A stretch of 64,000 bases of DNA from Bacteroidota bacterium (GTDB lineage: Bacteria > Bacteroidota > JABWAT01). The stretch lies in NCBI GenBank assembly GCA_023151185.1, contig JAKLJL010000001.1:372001-436000 (forward strand). Direction: 5' to 3'. Below, one piece after another: positions 40,750-49,452 of this stretch. Numbering within the stretch: the first letter of the stretch is position 1; every line of letters begins with the position of its first letter. The notes under the pieces were generated by a model. The model saw nothing but the letters and a program-made list of their open reading frames with translations. It did no database searches and was not told the origin of the DNA. The position numbers and the translations under genes are program-made.

Positions 40750-40751
40750 AA

Positions 40752-41342
40752 ATGCCGCATCCGCTTATTGAAGAATTTTTGGCCATTGAACCGCTCAGCG
40801 CAGAAGAAATCGGTGCTATTGAGAGGAGCATGGTGATCCATCGGTACCCGGCAGGCCATTTACTTCTCAGGCAGGGAGAAATTGCAGACCTGTGCTTTTT
40901 TGTTGTTTCAGGATGCATCCGCCAATTTACTGCACAGAACGGGGAGGAAAGAACGACAGCCTTTTTCACAGAGGGAAACTGGGTTGTTTCTCTCGACAGC
41001 TTTACCCGGAAGGTCCCGGCTACCCATTCCTGGCATTGTATTGAAACTACCGAAGTTGTGGTGGGGAATGAGCAACGGGAATCCGATCTGCTGAATCAGC
41101 ATCCAGGATTAGGAGAAATTGCCCGGAAAGTGGTAGAAAGACTGCTTGCCGCCAACCAGCAGGAGACTGAGCGGTATCTCGTTTCGACACCGGAACAGCG
41201 ATACACTTTTCTTTTAACTGAACGCCCTGACCTGATCAGCCGGGTTCCCCAGTATTTTCTGGCCAGCTACATCGGGGTTCAACCTGAATCACTCAGCAGG
41301 ATTCGCCGCCGGATTTCTTCTGTCAAAACGGAGAAAAGTTAG
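40752..41342 (+). CDS. Crp/Fnr family transcriptional regulator
   Basis: A 196-residue protein. The N-terminal cyclic-nucleotide-binding-type beta roll (YPAGHLLLRQGEIADLCFFVVSGCIRQFTAQNGEERTTAFF) lacks the canonical cAMP-binding RxS motif, so the effector is unlikely to be cAMP. The C-terminal part (TPEQRYTFLLTERPDLISRVPQYFLASYIGVQPESLSRIRRRI) is the helix-turn-helix, typical of the Bacteroidota Crp-like group. It probably controls the preceding membrane gene and others. Its last bases overlap the convergent membrane gene by 4 nt. Confidence 0.88.
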   Translation: MPHPLIEEFLAIEPLSAEEIGAIERSMVIHRYPAGHLLLRQGEIADLCFFVVSGCIRQFTAQNGEERTTAFFTEGNWVVSLDSFTRKVPATHSWHCIETTEVVVGNEQRESDLLNQHPGLGEIARKVVERLLAANQQETERYLVSTPEQRYTFLLTERPDLISRVPQYFLASYIGVQPESLSRIRRRISSVKTEKS

Positions 41343-41923
41343 GAGACTGGGTGCTCTGATGCCCGGGCTGAGTTAAGGCCCCGGAACATCAGGAAAATTC
41401 CAAAAGACAGCTCAAATAACCCGCCTGGAATAGCAGGCCATAACCCGGTCTGAATTCCTGCCAGCTCAACCAAGCAACTGGTGCCGAGAACACCATATCC
41501 GGCAAGCCCCCAAAAGCCCAGCCATTTCGGGATTTCCTTCAGTCGGGTAAGGAACACCAGCAGGGGGAGGCTGCTGCCAGATAATGCCAGCATTGCAGAG
41601 AAATAAAAAAACCGGCTTGTGTCCGGTAAGGACCCGGAGGGTTCAGGATTCCCGGTAAAAAGCAGCCCTGCTGCAAGCAGGAGTCCCTCTGCAACTCGTC
41701 CGGAAAGGTAACTCCAACAAATACGTTTATTTTTATTTTGGTAAAGTTTAAAAAATAGCCAACCGATTCCTATCACGGTCAGACTGTTCAGACTCACCAA
41801 AACCTGACCCAGGAACCTGAATTCAGGCGTAGTTTTAAGGAAATAATCGCCGGCACCATATAAAAAAAACGGCAGAATGAAAAATAATCCAATCCAAAAT
41901 GAAACTTTTCTTATATTGAGCAT
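41339..41923 (-). CDS. Integral membrane protein, unknown
   Basis: A 194-residue protein with six hydrophobic segments (FWIGLFFILPFFLYGAGDYF, VLVSLNSLTVIGIGWLFF, VAEGLLLAAGLLFTG, FYFSAMLALSGSSLPLLVFLT, WLGFWGLAGYGVLGTSCLVEL, LFELSFGIFLMFRGL). The topology resembles the DUF4386 group, a weak guess. The start is ATG 41923 behind AGAGG; the in-frame start at 41980 would add a non-membrane leader. It converges with the Crp/Fnr gene. Confidence 0.7.
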   Translation of the reverse strand: MLNIRKVSFWIGLFFILPFFLYGAGDYFLKTTPEFRFLGQVLVSLNSLTVIGIGWLFFKLYQNKNKRICWSYLSGRVAEGLLLAAGLLFTGNPEPSGSLPDTSRFFYFSAMLALSGSSLPLLVFLTRLKEIPKWLGFWGLAGYGVLGTSCLVELAGIQTGLWPAIPGGLFELSFGIFLMFRGLNSARASEHPVS

Positions 41924-42014
41924 TCCAAACCTCTGTGATTGATGAATTGCAAAGTTGGCTAACGGAAAGAGACTGATCATTGATCCGGGTTAAGAAATAA
42001 TGAAAGGCGAAAAA

Positions 42015-42566
42015 ATGATTCTGAACTATGCGATTGGAATTTTACTGGTCACCGGTTCCTGCCAGCAAATGAGCCAGGTAAAGGTGGATCCGAATGCAGG
42101 CTGGAATGGCGGATTTGAAACGGTAAAAGATGGACTGCCGGTTAACTGGCTGGTCTATACTGCTAAAACTGCCGGATCCGGAGAGTTCGATATAATACCC
42201 GAAACCGGCGGTTCCCCTGAAGGAACCCATCACCTGCGGTTCTCTGTAAAATCCTGCTCAGCAGCAGGCGGCAGACTAAGTCCGGGAATTGCACAGGAAC
42301 GGCCGGCCAGGCCGGGTGCCATGTACCGGGTAACCTGTAAAGTGAAAAATTCAGGAACTGCCTTCAGAATTCTTGCCGGAGGAGTTGGTGCGAAAACCGG
42401 AGAAGTTAAAATCGTTGATGAAAGCAGATTGAGTGACTCTGAGTGGCGTGCAGTCAGTTTCAACGTTCCGGTTGGAGCCGAATTTGAACGCCTCAGGCTT
42501 GAGGTTTCTGTTCTTTCACCCGGGACTTTTCTCATAGACGACATTCTGGTTCAGGAATTGAACTGA
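42015..42566 (+). CDS. Predicted lipoprotein with carbohydrate-binding-like beta-sandwich
   Basis: A 183-residue protein. The N-terminus MILNYAIGILLVTGSCQQ looks like a lipoprotein signal with lipidated Cys. The mature part resembles the CBM4/9 type jelly roll found in many surface enzymes: GWNGGFETVKDGLPVNWLVY at the start, GTHHLRFSVKS, ARPGAMYRVTCKVKNSG and the closing LSPGTFLIDDILVQEL. No catalytic part is fused to it. A start at 42000 is possible, but AAAGG precedes the ATG at 42015. Confidence 0.65.
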   Translation: MILNYAIGILLVTGSCQQMSQVKVDPNAGWNGGFETVKDGLPVNWLVYTAKTAGSGEFDIIPETGGSPEGTHHLRFSVKSCSAAGGRLSPGIAQERPARPGAMYRVTCKVKNSGTAFRILAGGVGAKTGEVKIVDESRLSDSEWRAVSFNVPVGAEFERLRLEVSVLSPGTFLIDDILVQELN

Positions 42567-42580
42567 TTTTTTCAGGAAAG

Positions 42581-42612
42581 GTGCCGGAGGTTCAGATTCC
42601 GGCCCCTTTTCA
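42581..42612 (+). terminator. Hairpin terminator after the lipoprotein gene
   Basis: A GGTGCCGGA / TCCGGCCCC stem with one mismatch and a loop of about 9 nt is followed by TTTT. Confidence 0.55.
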
Positions 42613-42726
42613 CTTACCCTGTCTGTGTTCCTGCCTTTAAATTCCCCTAAAAAAAACCGTCCGCTTGAATCCGGTTTCCCTTTCTCCTACCTTGATTTCA
42701 GATCAACCCTTGACTATCAGGATTTT

Positions 42727-43170
42727 ATGGACGAATTCATGCGTGAGGCCATTAACCAGGCCCGGAAAAGCTTGTCGGAAGGGGGAATCCCCATCGGTTC
42801 TGTTTTGGTTCGCAATGGAAAACAGATTGCAGCCGGGCATAACAAGCGGGTACAGGAAAACAATCCCATTCTGCACGGTGAAATGGATTGTCTGAATACT
42901 GCCGGCCGACAGGGATCCTTTAAAAACACAGTTATCTATTCGACTCTGATGCCCTGTTATATGTGTGCCGGAACCATTGTCCAGTTTAAAATACCAAGGG
43001 TCATTGTTGGGGAATCCAAAACATTCAGCGGTGCCCGTGAGTTTATGGAACAGCACGGAGTAGAGGTCATTGACCTTGACCTTCAGGAATGTACCTCGAT
43101 GATGACTGAATTTATTCAGGAAAATCCGGATCTTTGGAATGAAGATATCGGGGAAACCGAAGAACCGTAA
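42727..43170 (+). CDS. Cytosine deaminase, yeast FCY1-like
   Basis: A 147-residue zinc deaminase. H and the catalytic Glu are in NPILHGEMDCLNTAGR and the zinc cysteines in STLMPCYMCAGTIVQF. The ending QENPDLWNEDIGE matches the characteristic C-terminus of the small yeast-type cytosine deaminase rather than the large bacterial CodA. It should convert cytosine to uracil and may also act on methylated pyrimidines of thiamine salvage. The ATG at 42727 is preferred over the in-frame 42625. It is followed after 56 nt by an NMT1/THI5-type sensor kinase, a suggestive pairing. Confidence 0.87.
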   Translation: MDEFMREAINQARKSLSEGGIPIGSVLVRNGKQIAAGHNKRVQENNPILHGEMDCLNTAGRQGSFKNTVIYSTLMPCYMCAGTIVQFKIPRVIVGESKTFSGAREFMEQHGVEVIDLDLQECTSMMTEFIQENPDLWNEDIGETEEP

Positions 43171-43226
43171 CCTACACCTGCCGGATTCACCTGCAGATGA
43201 GCCGGAAGCATCCTTCAAAAATCCAA

Positions 43227-45452
43227 ATGAAAAAATACCAGTTTTTTTTCCTGACCTGTTTTTCACTGATAGTAAGTTTATCCGGAATTCTGAATCCTGC
43301 CACCGGGTTTGCCCAGAACCTTACTGAGGTCCGTCTTCAACTGAAATGGAAGCATCAGTTCCAGTTTGCCGGCTATTATGCCGCAATTGAGCAGGGATAT
43401 TACCGTGATGCGGGTCTTCATGTTTTATTACAAGAAGCCAAAGAAGGTGAAAACCCGTCTGATGCTGTTTTTTCGGGACTGGCTGATTTTGGCGTGTGCA
43501 CTTCGGAAATTCTGCTCAAAAAGGCAGAAGGAAAATCACCGGTTCTTCTTGCTACCATTTTTCAGCATTCCCCTCTGGTTCTTGTCGCATCAGCTAAGGC
43601 AGAAATCAATCATGTTCAGGATCTCGCCGGTAAAAAACTGGCTCTTGAGCCCAATTCGGCTGACATTATAGCCTATTTGAATGATGAGGGAGTATCCTTA
43701 ACCCAATGTAAGTTATTTGAACATGAGTTTAATGTAAACAATCTACTTTCCGGTGAAGTTGACGCAATTTCGGCCTATCTGACTGATGAACCTTTTTTGC
43801 TGAAAGAAGCGGGTTTTGACTTTTACCTGATTAAGCCGGTTATGGGCGGAATTGATTTTTATGGGGACGGATTGTTTACCACCCGGGAGTTTCTGGAAAA
43901 AAATCAGGACCTGGTTCGCAGATTCAGAGAAGCATCCCTGAAGGGCTGGGCTTATGCGATGGCGAATCCCGAAGAAATTGCCAAATTGATTTACACCACC
44001 TACAGCCAGCGGCACAGTCTGGATCATTTGGTTTATGAAGCAGACCGGATGAAGAAACTGATCATGAACGATGTGGTCGAGATCGGGTATACCAATCCGG
44101 GCCGGATGGAATCCATAGTGGGTACCTATCAGAAAGTCGGGATGCTGAATCCGGATTTTTCGCTGGAAGGAGTCCTGTATTCAGATTATCTCGAAACAGA
44201 CACTCCGGTTAACTGGCGGGTACTCGGTCCGCTGATTCTGATTTTAATTGCGGTCGTATTGACTGCAGCATTTTTTTACCGGCTGTCGAGAAATTTAAAA
44301 AAGGAAATCTCCAGCCGAATTGCAGCCGAGTCGGAACTCAGAAAAAGTGAATCCAGGCTCAGAACCCTTTCACTTGCAATAAATCAAAGTCCGGTGACGA
44401 TTCTGATTACCGACATGGCGGGCAATATTGAATTTGTAAATCCCTGGTTTACTGAAACCACCGGTTACCGGTATGAGGAAGTTGCCGGAAAAAACCCCAG
44501 GTTTCTGAAACCGGGAACCGAATACGGACTGAATTTCAAGGAGATGTGGGATACCATTCTTTCCGGCAAAAGCTGGACGGGAGTTTACCAGAACAGAAAG
44601 AAAAACGGGGACTTATTCTGGGAATCTGCCATCATTTCACCGGTAAAGGACAAGTCAGGTGAAATCACCCATTTTCTTGCGGTCAAAGAGGACATCACCC
44701 AGAAAAAGGAAAGGGAAGAGGAAATCAGGAGAAAGAACGAAGAGCTTTCAAGGCTGAATGCTGAAAAAGATAAGTTTTTTTCGATTATTTCTCATGACCT
44801 CAGAAACCCGTTCAACGGATTTCTGGGGTTGACCAACCTGCTTCTGGATGAATTTTCTGCACTGAGTGAATCAGAAATCAAACAGTATATTACCGATTTG
44901 AATCAGTCGGCAGGGACGTTATATCTGTTGCTTGAAGATTTATTGGCGTGGGCCCGGATACAGCAGGGCCTGATGCCGTTTTCGCCTGTTCCACTTGAGC
45001 TTAAACCGGTTGCGGGGAAAAGCCTTGCGATCCTCAGCGAAACGGCCCGTCTGAAAAAGGTCACGGTTGAAAACTCTATTCCTGACGGATTAATTGCTTC
45101 TGCCGATCAGAATATGCTTCAGGCCGTCTTTTCGAACCTGATCACGAATGCTGTTAAATTCACTCCCCAGGGCGGGAAAGTCACCCTGAGTGCTGAGACC
45201 TGGGAGAATGAAGTTACCGTTTCGGTGAAAGATACCGGAATCGGAATGTCTGAAAAAGTTTCTTCCGGACTGTTTTCTCTCTCAGGCACGGCTGGACGTA
45301 CTGGTACAGACGGCGAACCCGGAACGGGCCTCGGGCTGATCCTTTGCCGGGAATTTATTGAAAAACACAACGGGAAAATCTGGGTTGAATCACGTGAGGG
45401 GCACGGATCCAATTTCAAATTCACTTTGCCGGTCCGGCCTGTCTCTTCATGA
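43227..45452 (+). CDS. Hybrid NMT1/THI5-like periplasmic-binding sensor histidine kinase with PAS
   Basis: A membrane kinase of about 741 residues. A signal peptide (MKKYQFFFLTCFSLIV, cleavage near TGFAQ) is followed by a full NMT1/THI5 solute-binding domain (VRLQLKWKHQFQFAGYYAAIEQGYY through TYQKVGMLN; about residues 25-305). Next come one membrane segment (LGPLILILIAVVLTAAFFY), a PAS domain (LAINQSPVTILITDMAGN to VKEDITQKK) and a HisKA domain with H523 in IISHDLRNPF. The ATPase has N box LITNAVKFTPQGG, DTGIGM and GTGLGL. THI5-like proteins bind pyrimidine precursors of thiamine, so it probably senses a periplasmic pyrimidine. There is no receiver; a Crp/Fnr gene overlaps its stop. Confidence 0.92.
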   Translation: MKKYQFFFLTCFSLIVSLSGILNPATGFAQNLTEVRLQLKWKHQFQFAGYYAAIEQGYYRDAGLHVLLQEAKEGENPSDAVFSGLADFGVCTSEILLKKAEGKSPVLLATIFQHSPLVLVASAKAEINHVQDLAGKKLALEPNSADIIAYLNDEGVSLTQCKLFEHEFNVNNLLSGEVDAISAYLTDEPFLLKEAGFDFYLIKPVMGGIDFYGDGLFTTREFLEKNQDLVRRFREASLKGWAYAMANPEEIAKLIYTTYSQRHSLDHLVYEADRMKKLIMNDVVEIGYTNPGRMESIVGTYQKVGMLNPDFSLEGVLYSDYLETDTPVNWRVLGPLILILIAVVLTAAFFYRLSRNLKKEISSRIAAESELRKSESRLRTLSLAINQSPVTILITDMAGNIEFVNPWFTETTGYRYEEVAGKNPRFLKPGTEYGLNFKEMWDTILSGKSWTGVYQNRKKNGDLFWESAIISPVKDKSGEITHFLAVKEDITQKKEREEEIRRKNEELSRLNAEKDKFFSIISHDLRNPFNGFLGLTNLLLDEFSALSESEIKQYITDLNQSAGTLYLLLEDLLAWARIQQGLMPFSPVPLELKPVAGKSLAILSETARLKKVTVENSIPDGLIASADQNMLQAVFSNLITNAVKFTPQGGKVTLSAETWENEVTVSVKDTGIGMSEKVSSGLFSLSGTAGRTGTDGEPGTGLGLILCREFIEKHNGKIWVESREGHGSNFKFTLPVRPVSS

Positions 45453-46051
45453 CCCTGAAAGATCATTTGCTTTACAAAAACCTGGAACGGGTTCTCGGTG
45501 ATTCCCTCAGCGAGCCGGAATTCAGCCGGTTTCTCTCGGTTTTTGTCCCGAAAAGTTTTGACAGGAAATGCCTTTTAACCGAGGAGGGAAGTACCTGCAG
45601 GTACGTTTATTTTATCCTGAGTGGTTCTGCCTGCAGTTATTATGTGAATGAGGAAGGTGAGAAGCATGCTATACAGTTTGCTCTTGAAGGATACTGGATA
45701 ACCGATCATTACTCATTTTTTTCGGGCCGTCCCGGTCTTTATACCATCGAAACCCTTGAACCTGTTGACCTGCTGATGATTAACCGGGACAATTTCGAGT
45801 CGTTATGCCAAAGCAGTCATCAGTTTGAGCATTTTTTCAGGATTCTGATACAAAATGCCTTCACGGCGCTTCAGTACCGGTTGGCCAAAACCAATGCTGA
45901 AGAGGCAGAAAGCCGCTATGTTGAGTTTGCAAAATCGTATCCGGCCTTTGTTCAGAGAATTCCGCAGTATTTAATTGCCTCTTATCTTGGAATCAAGCCC
46001 CAGTCGCTCAGCCGCATCAGGAAAGACCTTTCCGGTAAAAACCATCCCTGA
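45449..46051 (+). CDS. Crp/Fnr family transcriptional regulator
   Basis: A 200-residue protein. The N-terminal beta-roll (FLSVFVPKSFDRKCLLTEEGSTCRYVYFILSGSACSYYVNEEGEKHAIQF) lacks the cAMP-contacting residues. The C-terminal helix-turn-helix QRIPQYLIASYLGIKPQSLSRIRKDL closely resembles that of the regulator at 40752-41342. It overlaps the histidine kinase stop by 4 nt (ATGA), so it is co-translated with the kinase. It lacks a receiver domain, so the link to the kinase must be indirect. It may also control the following YceI and pirin genes. Confidence 0.88.
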   Translation: MTLKDHLLYKNLERVLGDSLSEPEFSRFLSVFVPKSFDRKCLLTEEGSTCRYVYFILSGSACSYYVNEEGEKHAIQFALEGYWITDHYSFFSGRPGLYTIETLEPVDLLMINRDNFESLCQSSHQFEHFFRILIQNAFTALQYRLAKTNAEEAESRYVEFAKSYPAFVQRIPQYLIASYLGIKPQSLSRIRKDLSGKNHP

Positions 46052-46135
46052 TTCCGATCTTCACCTATGTGAATGAACCCGTTTTTCCTTTGCCGGATCT
46101 TTGTTCTATCAAAACAAATCAAAAAGGAAACAAAC

Positions 46136-46669
46136 ATGTCAGCATTACAAACCTGGAACCTGGATCCGGCACACAGCGAAATCATTTTTAAAGTCAAGCA
46201 CCTGATGATTACGAATGTCAAAGGAGAATTCAGAACCTTTTCCTCTCAGATCATTTCAGAAGGGTCCGATTTCAGCAAGGCAAAAATTTCTTTAAAAATT
46301 GACACTTCTTCGATTTTCACCAATCAGGAAGACCGGGATAATCACCTTCGCAGTGCCGATTTCTTCGAAACTGAAAAATATCCGGAACTGGTTTTTGAGG
46401 GGACTTCCTTTTCCAGACTGGATGATGAAAATTACAAACTGAAGGGAAATCTGACCATGAAAGGGGTGACCCGTGAGGTAACTCTGGACGTGGAATTCGG
46501 CGGGTTGATGAAGGATCCCTGGGGAAATGAAAAAGCAGGATTTTCTGTCACAGGAAAACTGAACCGGAAGGACTGGGGCTTAAACTGGAATGCAGCTCTT
46601 GAAGCCGGAGGCGTTATGGTGAGTGAGGAAGTGAAAATCCAGGCAGAAGTGCAGTACATTAAAGCCTGA
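46136..46669 (+). CDS. YceI family protein
   Basis: A 177-residue lipocalin-like protein without a signal peptide. YceI features are WNLDPAHSEIIFKVKHLMITNVKGEFRTF, DRDNHLRSADFFETEKYPELVFEGTSF, LTMKGVTREVTLDVEFGG and KAGFSVTGKLNRKDWGLNWNAALEAGGVMVSEEVKI. The family binds isoprenoid-type lipids and is often induced by stress. The start is ATG 46136 behind AAAAAGGAAA; the in-frame 46073 lacks a ribosome-binding site. It is upstream of pirin, a common pairing. Confidence 0.92.
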   Translation: MSALQTWNLDPAHSEIIFKVKHLMITNVKGEFRTFSSQIISEGSDFSKAKISLKIDTSSIFTNQEDRDNHLRSADFFETEKYPELVFEGTSFSRLDDENYKLKGNLTMKGVTREVTLDVEFGGLMKDPWGNEKAGFSVTGKLNRKDWGLNWNAALEAGGVMVSEEVKIQAEVQYIKA

Positions 46670-46720
46670 ATAATTTCCGGGAAGGGCAAGTTGCCTTTCC
46701 CGGAGAGTTGAGGAGAAGAA

Positions 46721-47431
46721 ATGAAAACAGTTTTTCATTCGGCAGAATCCCGTGGTTTTGCAGATCATGGTTGGTTGAAAAGTCACCATACCTTCAGCTT
46801 TGCAGGGTATTACCATCCCGGGCGGATGAATTTTGGGGCACTCAGGGTACTGAATGATGACATTGTGGCTGCCGGAATGGGGTTTGGAACCCATCCGCAT
46901 GATAATATGGAAATCATTTCCATTCCGCTGGAAGGGGATCTGGAGCACCGTGACAGCATGGGGAACCTGGCGGTAATCCGGAACGGTGACATTCAGGTTA
47001 TGAGTGCTGGAACCGGGATCCGTCACAGCGAATACAATAAAAACACAGATCAGCCGGTAAAATTTCTTCAGATCTGGGTCATTCCTGATCAAAGAAATGT
47101 CAATCCGCGGTATGACCAGGTGAGCCTTGACCCAAAAGACCGGCATAACCGGCTTCAGCAGATTGCTTCACCTGATCCAACCGGTGACGGCGTTTGGTTT
47201 CATCAGCAGGCCTGGTTTTTTCTCGGGCAGCTTGACCGGGGTTTTCAGGAAACCTACACCCTGAAAAAACCGGGTAACGGTATTTACTTTTTCGTTCTTT
47301 CAGGAAAAATAACCCTTGCAGGTCAGGAACTTTCTTCCCGGGATGGACTTGGCGTTTGGGAAACGTCTGAAGTTCACCTGACTGCAGAATCTGAGTCATC
47401 ACTTCTGATCATGGAAGTCCCGATGCTGTGA
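46721..47431 (+). CDS. Pirin family protein
   Basis: A 236-residue bicupin. The N-terminal cupin carries the metal-binding histidines in GFGTHPHDNMEIISIPLEGDLEHRDSMGN, with the GAGTGIRHSEYN-type turn (MSAGTGIRHSEYN). Many bacterial pirins have quercetin 2,3-dioxygenase activity or act as redox-sensitive regulators; which applies here is unknown. The C-terminal cupin is degenerate in metal ligands, as usual. The start is ATG 46721 behind GAGGAGAAG. A terminator overlaps its last codons. Confidence 0.93.
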   Translation: MKTVFHSAESRGFADHGWLKSHHTFSFAGYYHPGRMNFGALRVLNDDIVAAGMGFGTHPHDNMEIISIPLEGDLEHRDSMGNLAVIRNGDIQVMSAGTGIRHSEYNKNTDQPVKFLQIWVIPDQRNVNPRYDQVSLDPKDRHNRLQQIASPDPTGDGVWFHQQAWFFLGQLDRGFQETYTLKKPGNGIYFFVLSGKITLAGQELSSRDGLGVWETSEVHLTAESESSLLIMEVPML

Positions 47432-47449
47432 GCGGGCCGGGACTTTTTT
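47415..47449 (+). terminator. Terminator at the end of the pirin gene
   Basis: The stem AAGTCCCG / CGGGACTT begins inside the last codons and ends in a run of six T residues just after the stop. Confidence 0.8.
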
Positions 47450-47575
47450 CCTCCGGCACTGACCGGCAACGTATTTTCATCCTTTCTGACTCCAATAAAA
47501 CGAATTTGCCCGGAAATTTGTTATAACTTAAACCGGCATTTAGTCGTAAAAGTATGATTTTACAGGAGATATCAG

Positions 47576-48118
47576 GTGGAATCCCGAAAACTGACTTTGT
47601 TTATCGCCATGAGCCTGGATGGGTTTATTGCTACCAAAGAAGATGATCTTTCGTTTTTATCAGCAGTTGAACAAGCTGGAATTGATTACGGATATTCAGC
47701 ATTCACATCCGGAACTGACACGGTAATCATGGGCCGGCGGACTTATGATAAAGTCATGACATTGGTTGATCAGTTTCCGCATTCTGATAAGGAAACCTAC
47801 ATTATTACACGGTCAGCCCGGCCGCCGGAGGGAAACATCACCTTTTACACAGGAAATCTGAAAGACCTGATCACGACCCTAAAATCCAGACCGGGGAAAA
47901 CCATTTATTGTGATGGTGGTGCAGGCCTTGCTGCTGAACTTCTCCGGCAGGATCTTCTGGATGACCTGATCATTTCCCTCATTCCGGTTCTGCTGGGTGA
48001 TGGGATCCGGTTATTTCCCGGCGGGCTTCCTGAACAGTCGCTTGAATTTATCTCCAGCCAGACCTGGCCCAAGGGTCTTGTTCAACTGCATTATACCAGA
48101 AACCGGAGCAGGAAATGA
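47576..48118 (+). CDS. Dihydrofolate reductase-like (RibD C-terminal domain) protein
   Basis: A 180-residue protein of the RibD_C/DHFR-like superfamily, with LTLFIAMSLDGFIATKEDDLSFL, TVIMGRRTYDKVM, YIITRSARPPEGNITFYTG, IYCDGGAGLAAELLRQDLLDDLIISLIPVLLGDGIRLF. It is probably an NADPH-dependent reductase of unknown substrate (YyaP/YwjB type), not the folate enzyme. Translation starts at a GTG behind AGGAGATATCAG. Its stop overlaps the start of the NDH-2 gene (ATGA). Confidence 0.88.
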   Translation: MESRKLTLFIAMSLDGFIATKEDDLSFLSAVEQAGIDYGYSAFTSGTDTVIMGRRTYDKVMTLVDQFPHSDKETYIITRSARPPEGNITFYTGNLKDLITTLKSRPGKTIYCDGGAGLAAELLRQDLLDDLIISLIPVLLGDGIRLFPGGLPEQSLEFISSQTWPKGLVQLHYTRNRSRK

Positions 48119-49383
48119 AGAAAAAAGTCGTGGTTCTCGGCGGCGGATTTGCCGGACTGCAGTTCTGCCGGAGCCTGAACAAAAAGATATTCGACATCAC
48201 CCTGATTGACCGGCAGAATCATCATCAGTTTCAACCTCTGTTTTACCAGGTGGCAGCTTCCCAAATCGAGCCGGCGAATATTTCTTTCCCGCTAAGATCC
48301 GTTTTCAGAAATCAGCCCCAGGTTCAGATCCGGATGGCAGAAGTTAAAACAGTGGATACCACTTCCAGAACGGTAAAGACTACCGCCGGTGATTTTTCCT
48401 TTGATATTCTGGTTCTGGCCACCGGATGCCGAACGAATTTTTTTGGCAATGAAGCACTGGCCCGCCATGCCCTGACACTTAAAACAACGGCTGATGCAAT
48501 CCGGATCCGGAATCACATTCTGTCTTTGTTTGAACGGATGGTGGTTGCCCCGCCAGACGAGCAGGAACATCTGTGTAATATTGTTATCGCCGGGGCAGGG
48601 CCAACCGGGGTGGAACTGGCAGGTGCATTTGCCGAGATCAGGAGAGATGTACTTCCAAGGGATTTTCCCGGAGTTGATTTCAGCAAACTGACCGTCTACC
48701 TGGTTGAAGGAAGCCCAGATACACTTGCCGCCATGAGTGAGGCATCCCGGACAGAATCCCGCAGGTATCTTGAAGGGCTTGGGGTTACGGTTAAAACCGG
48801 AACAATGGTGAAGACTTTTGATGGCCGGACTGTATTTTTTCAGGACGGATCGTCTATCCGTACAGAGACACTGATCTGGGCAGCCGGAGTCATTGCAAAC
48901 CGGCCAGAAGGATTACCGGAGGCAAACAAGGCTCCCGGAAACCGGGTCCGGGTTAACCGCCTGAATCAGGTTGAAGGAACAAATCAGATCTTTGCTCTGG
49001 GTGATCTGGCCTACATGGAAACCCCGAAATATCCCAAAGGGCACCCCCAGGTTGCCAATGTTGCCCTCAGTCAGGCCCGGTTTCTGGCGAAAAACCTTGA
49101 GAAACTGGAAAAAGGTCACCGTGCAGGCGAGTTTGAATACCGGGATCTTGGATCCATGGCAACAATTGGAAAGCATAAAGCGGTGGTTGATTTTCCGTTT
49201 CTTCATGTCAAGGGGTATCCGGCCTGGCTCATCTGGATGTTTCTTCATCTGATGCTGATCCTGTCAGTTAAAAATAAACTGCTGATTTTTATTAACTGGG
49301 CATGGAATTACGTCAGTTATGATTCTTCACTCAGGTTGATTTTTACCGCACCTGAAACCAAAAAGGCGAATGATTCTCCCTGA
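48115..49383 (+). CDS. Type II NADH dehydrogenase (NDH-2) family FAD oxidoreductase
   Basis: A 422-residue flavoprotein. FAD-binding VVVLGGGFAGLQFCRSL, NAD-binding IVIAGAGPTGVELAGAFAEI and the FAD motif TNQIFALGDLAYM are in canonical order. The quinone-site region HPQVANVALSQARFLAKNL and a hydrophobic, membrane-attaching C-terminus (LIWMFLHLMLILSVKNKLLIFINW) complete the NDH-2 pattern. It passes electrons from NADH to quinone without pumping protons. It is translationally coupled to the RibD-like gene upstream. Confidence 0.92.
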   Translation: MKKKVVVLGGGFAGLQFCRSLNKKIFDITLIDRQNHHQFQPLFYQVAASQIEPANISFPLRSVFRNQPQVQIRMAEVKTVDTTSRTVKTTAGDFSFDILVLATGCRTNFFGNEALARHALTLKTTADAIRIRNHILSLFERMVVAPPDEQEHLCNIVIAGAGPTGVELAGAFAEIRRDVLPRDFPGVDFSKLTVYLVEGSPDTLAAMSEASRTESRRYLEGLGVTVKTGTMVKTFDGRTVFFQDGSSIRTETLIWAAGVIANRPEGLPEANKAPGNRVRVNRLNQVEGTNQIFALGDLAYMETPKYPKGHPQVANVALSQARFLAKNLEKLEKGHRAGEFEYRDLGSMATIGKHKAVVDFPFLHVKGYPAWLIWMFLHLMLILSVKNKLLIFINWAWNYVSYDSSLRLIFTAPETKKANDSP

Positions 49384-49452
49384 TTTCACCGGTAAGTTTT
49401 TCAGGAATGTAGTATATTGGGCAGAAAGAAAGACTTAAAAAAGGATTTTCCT

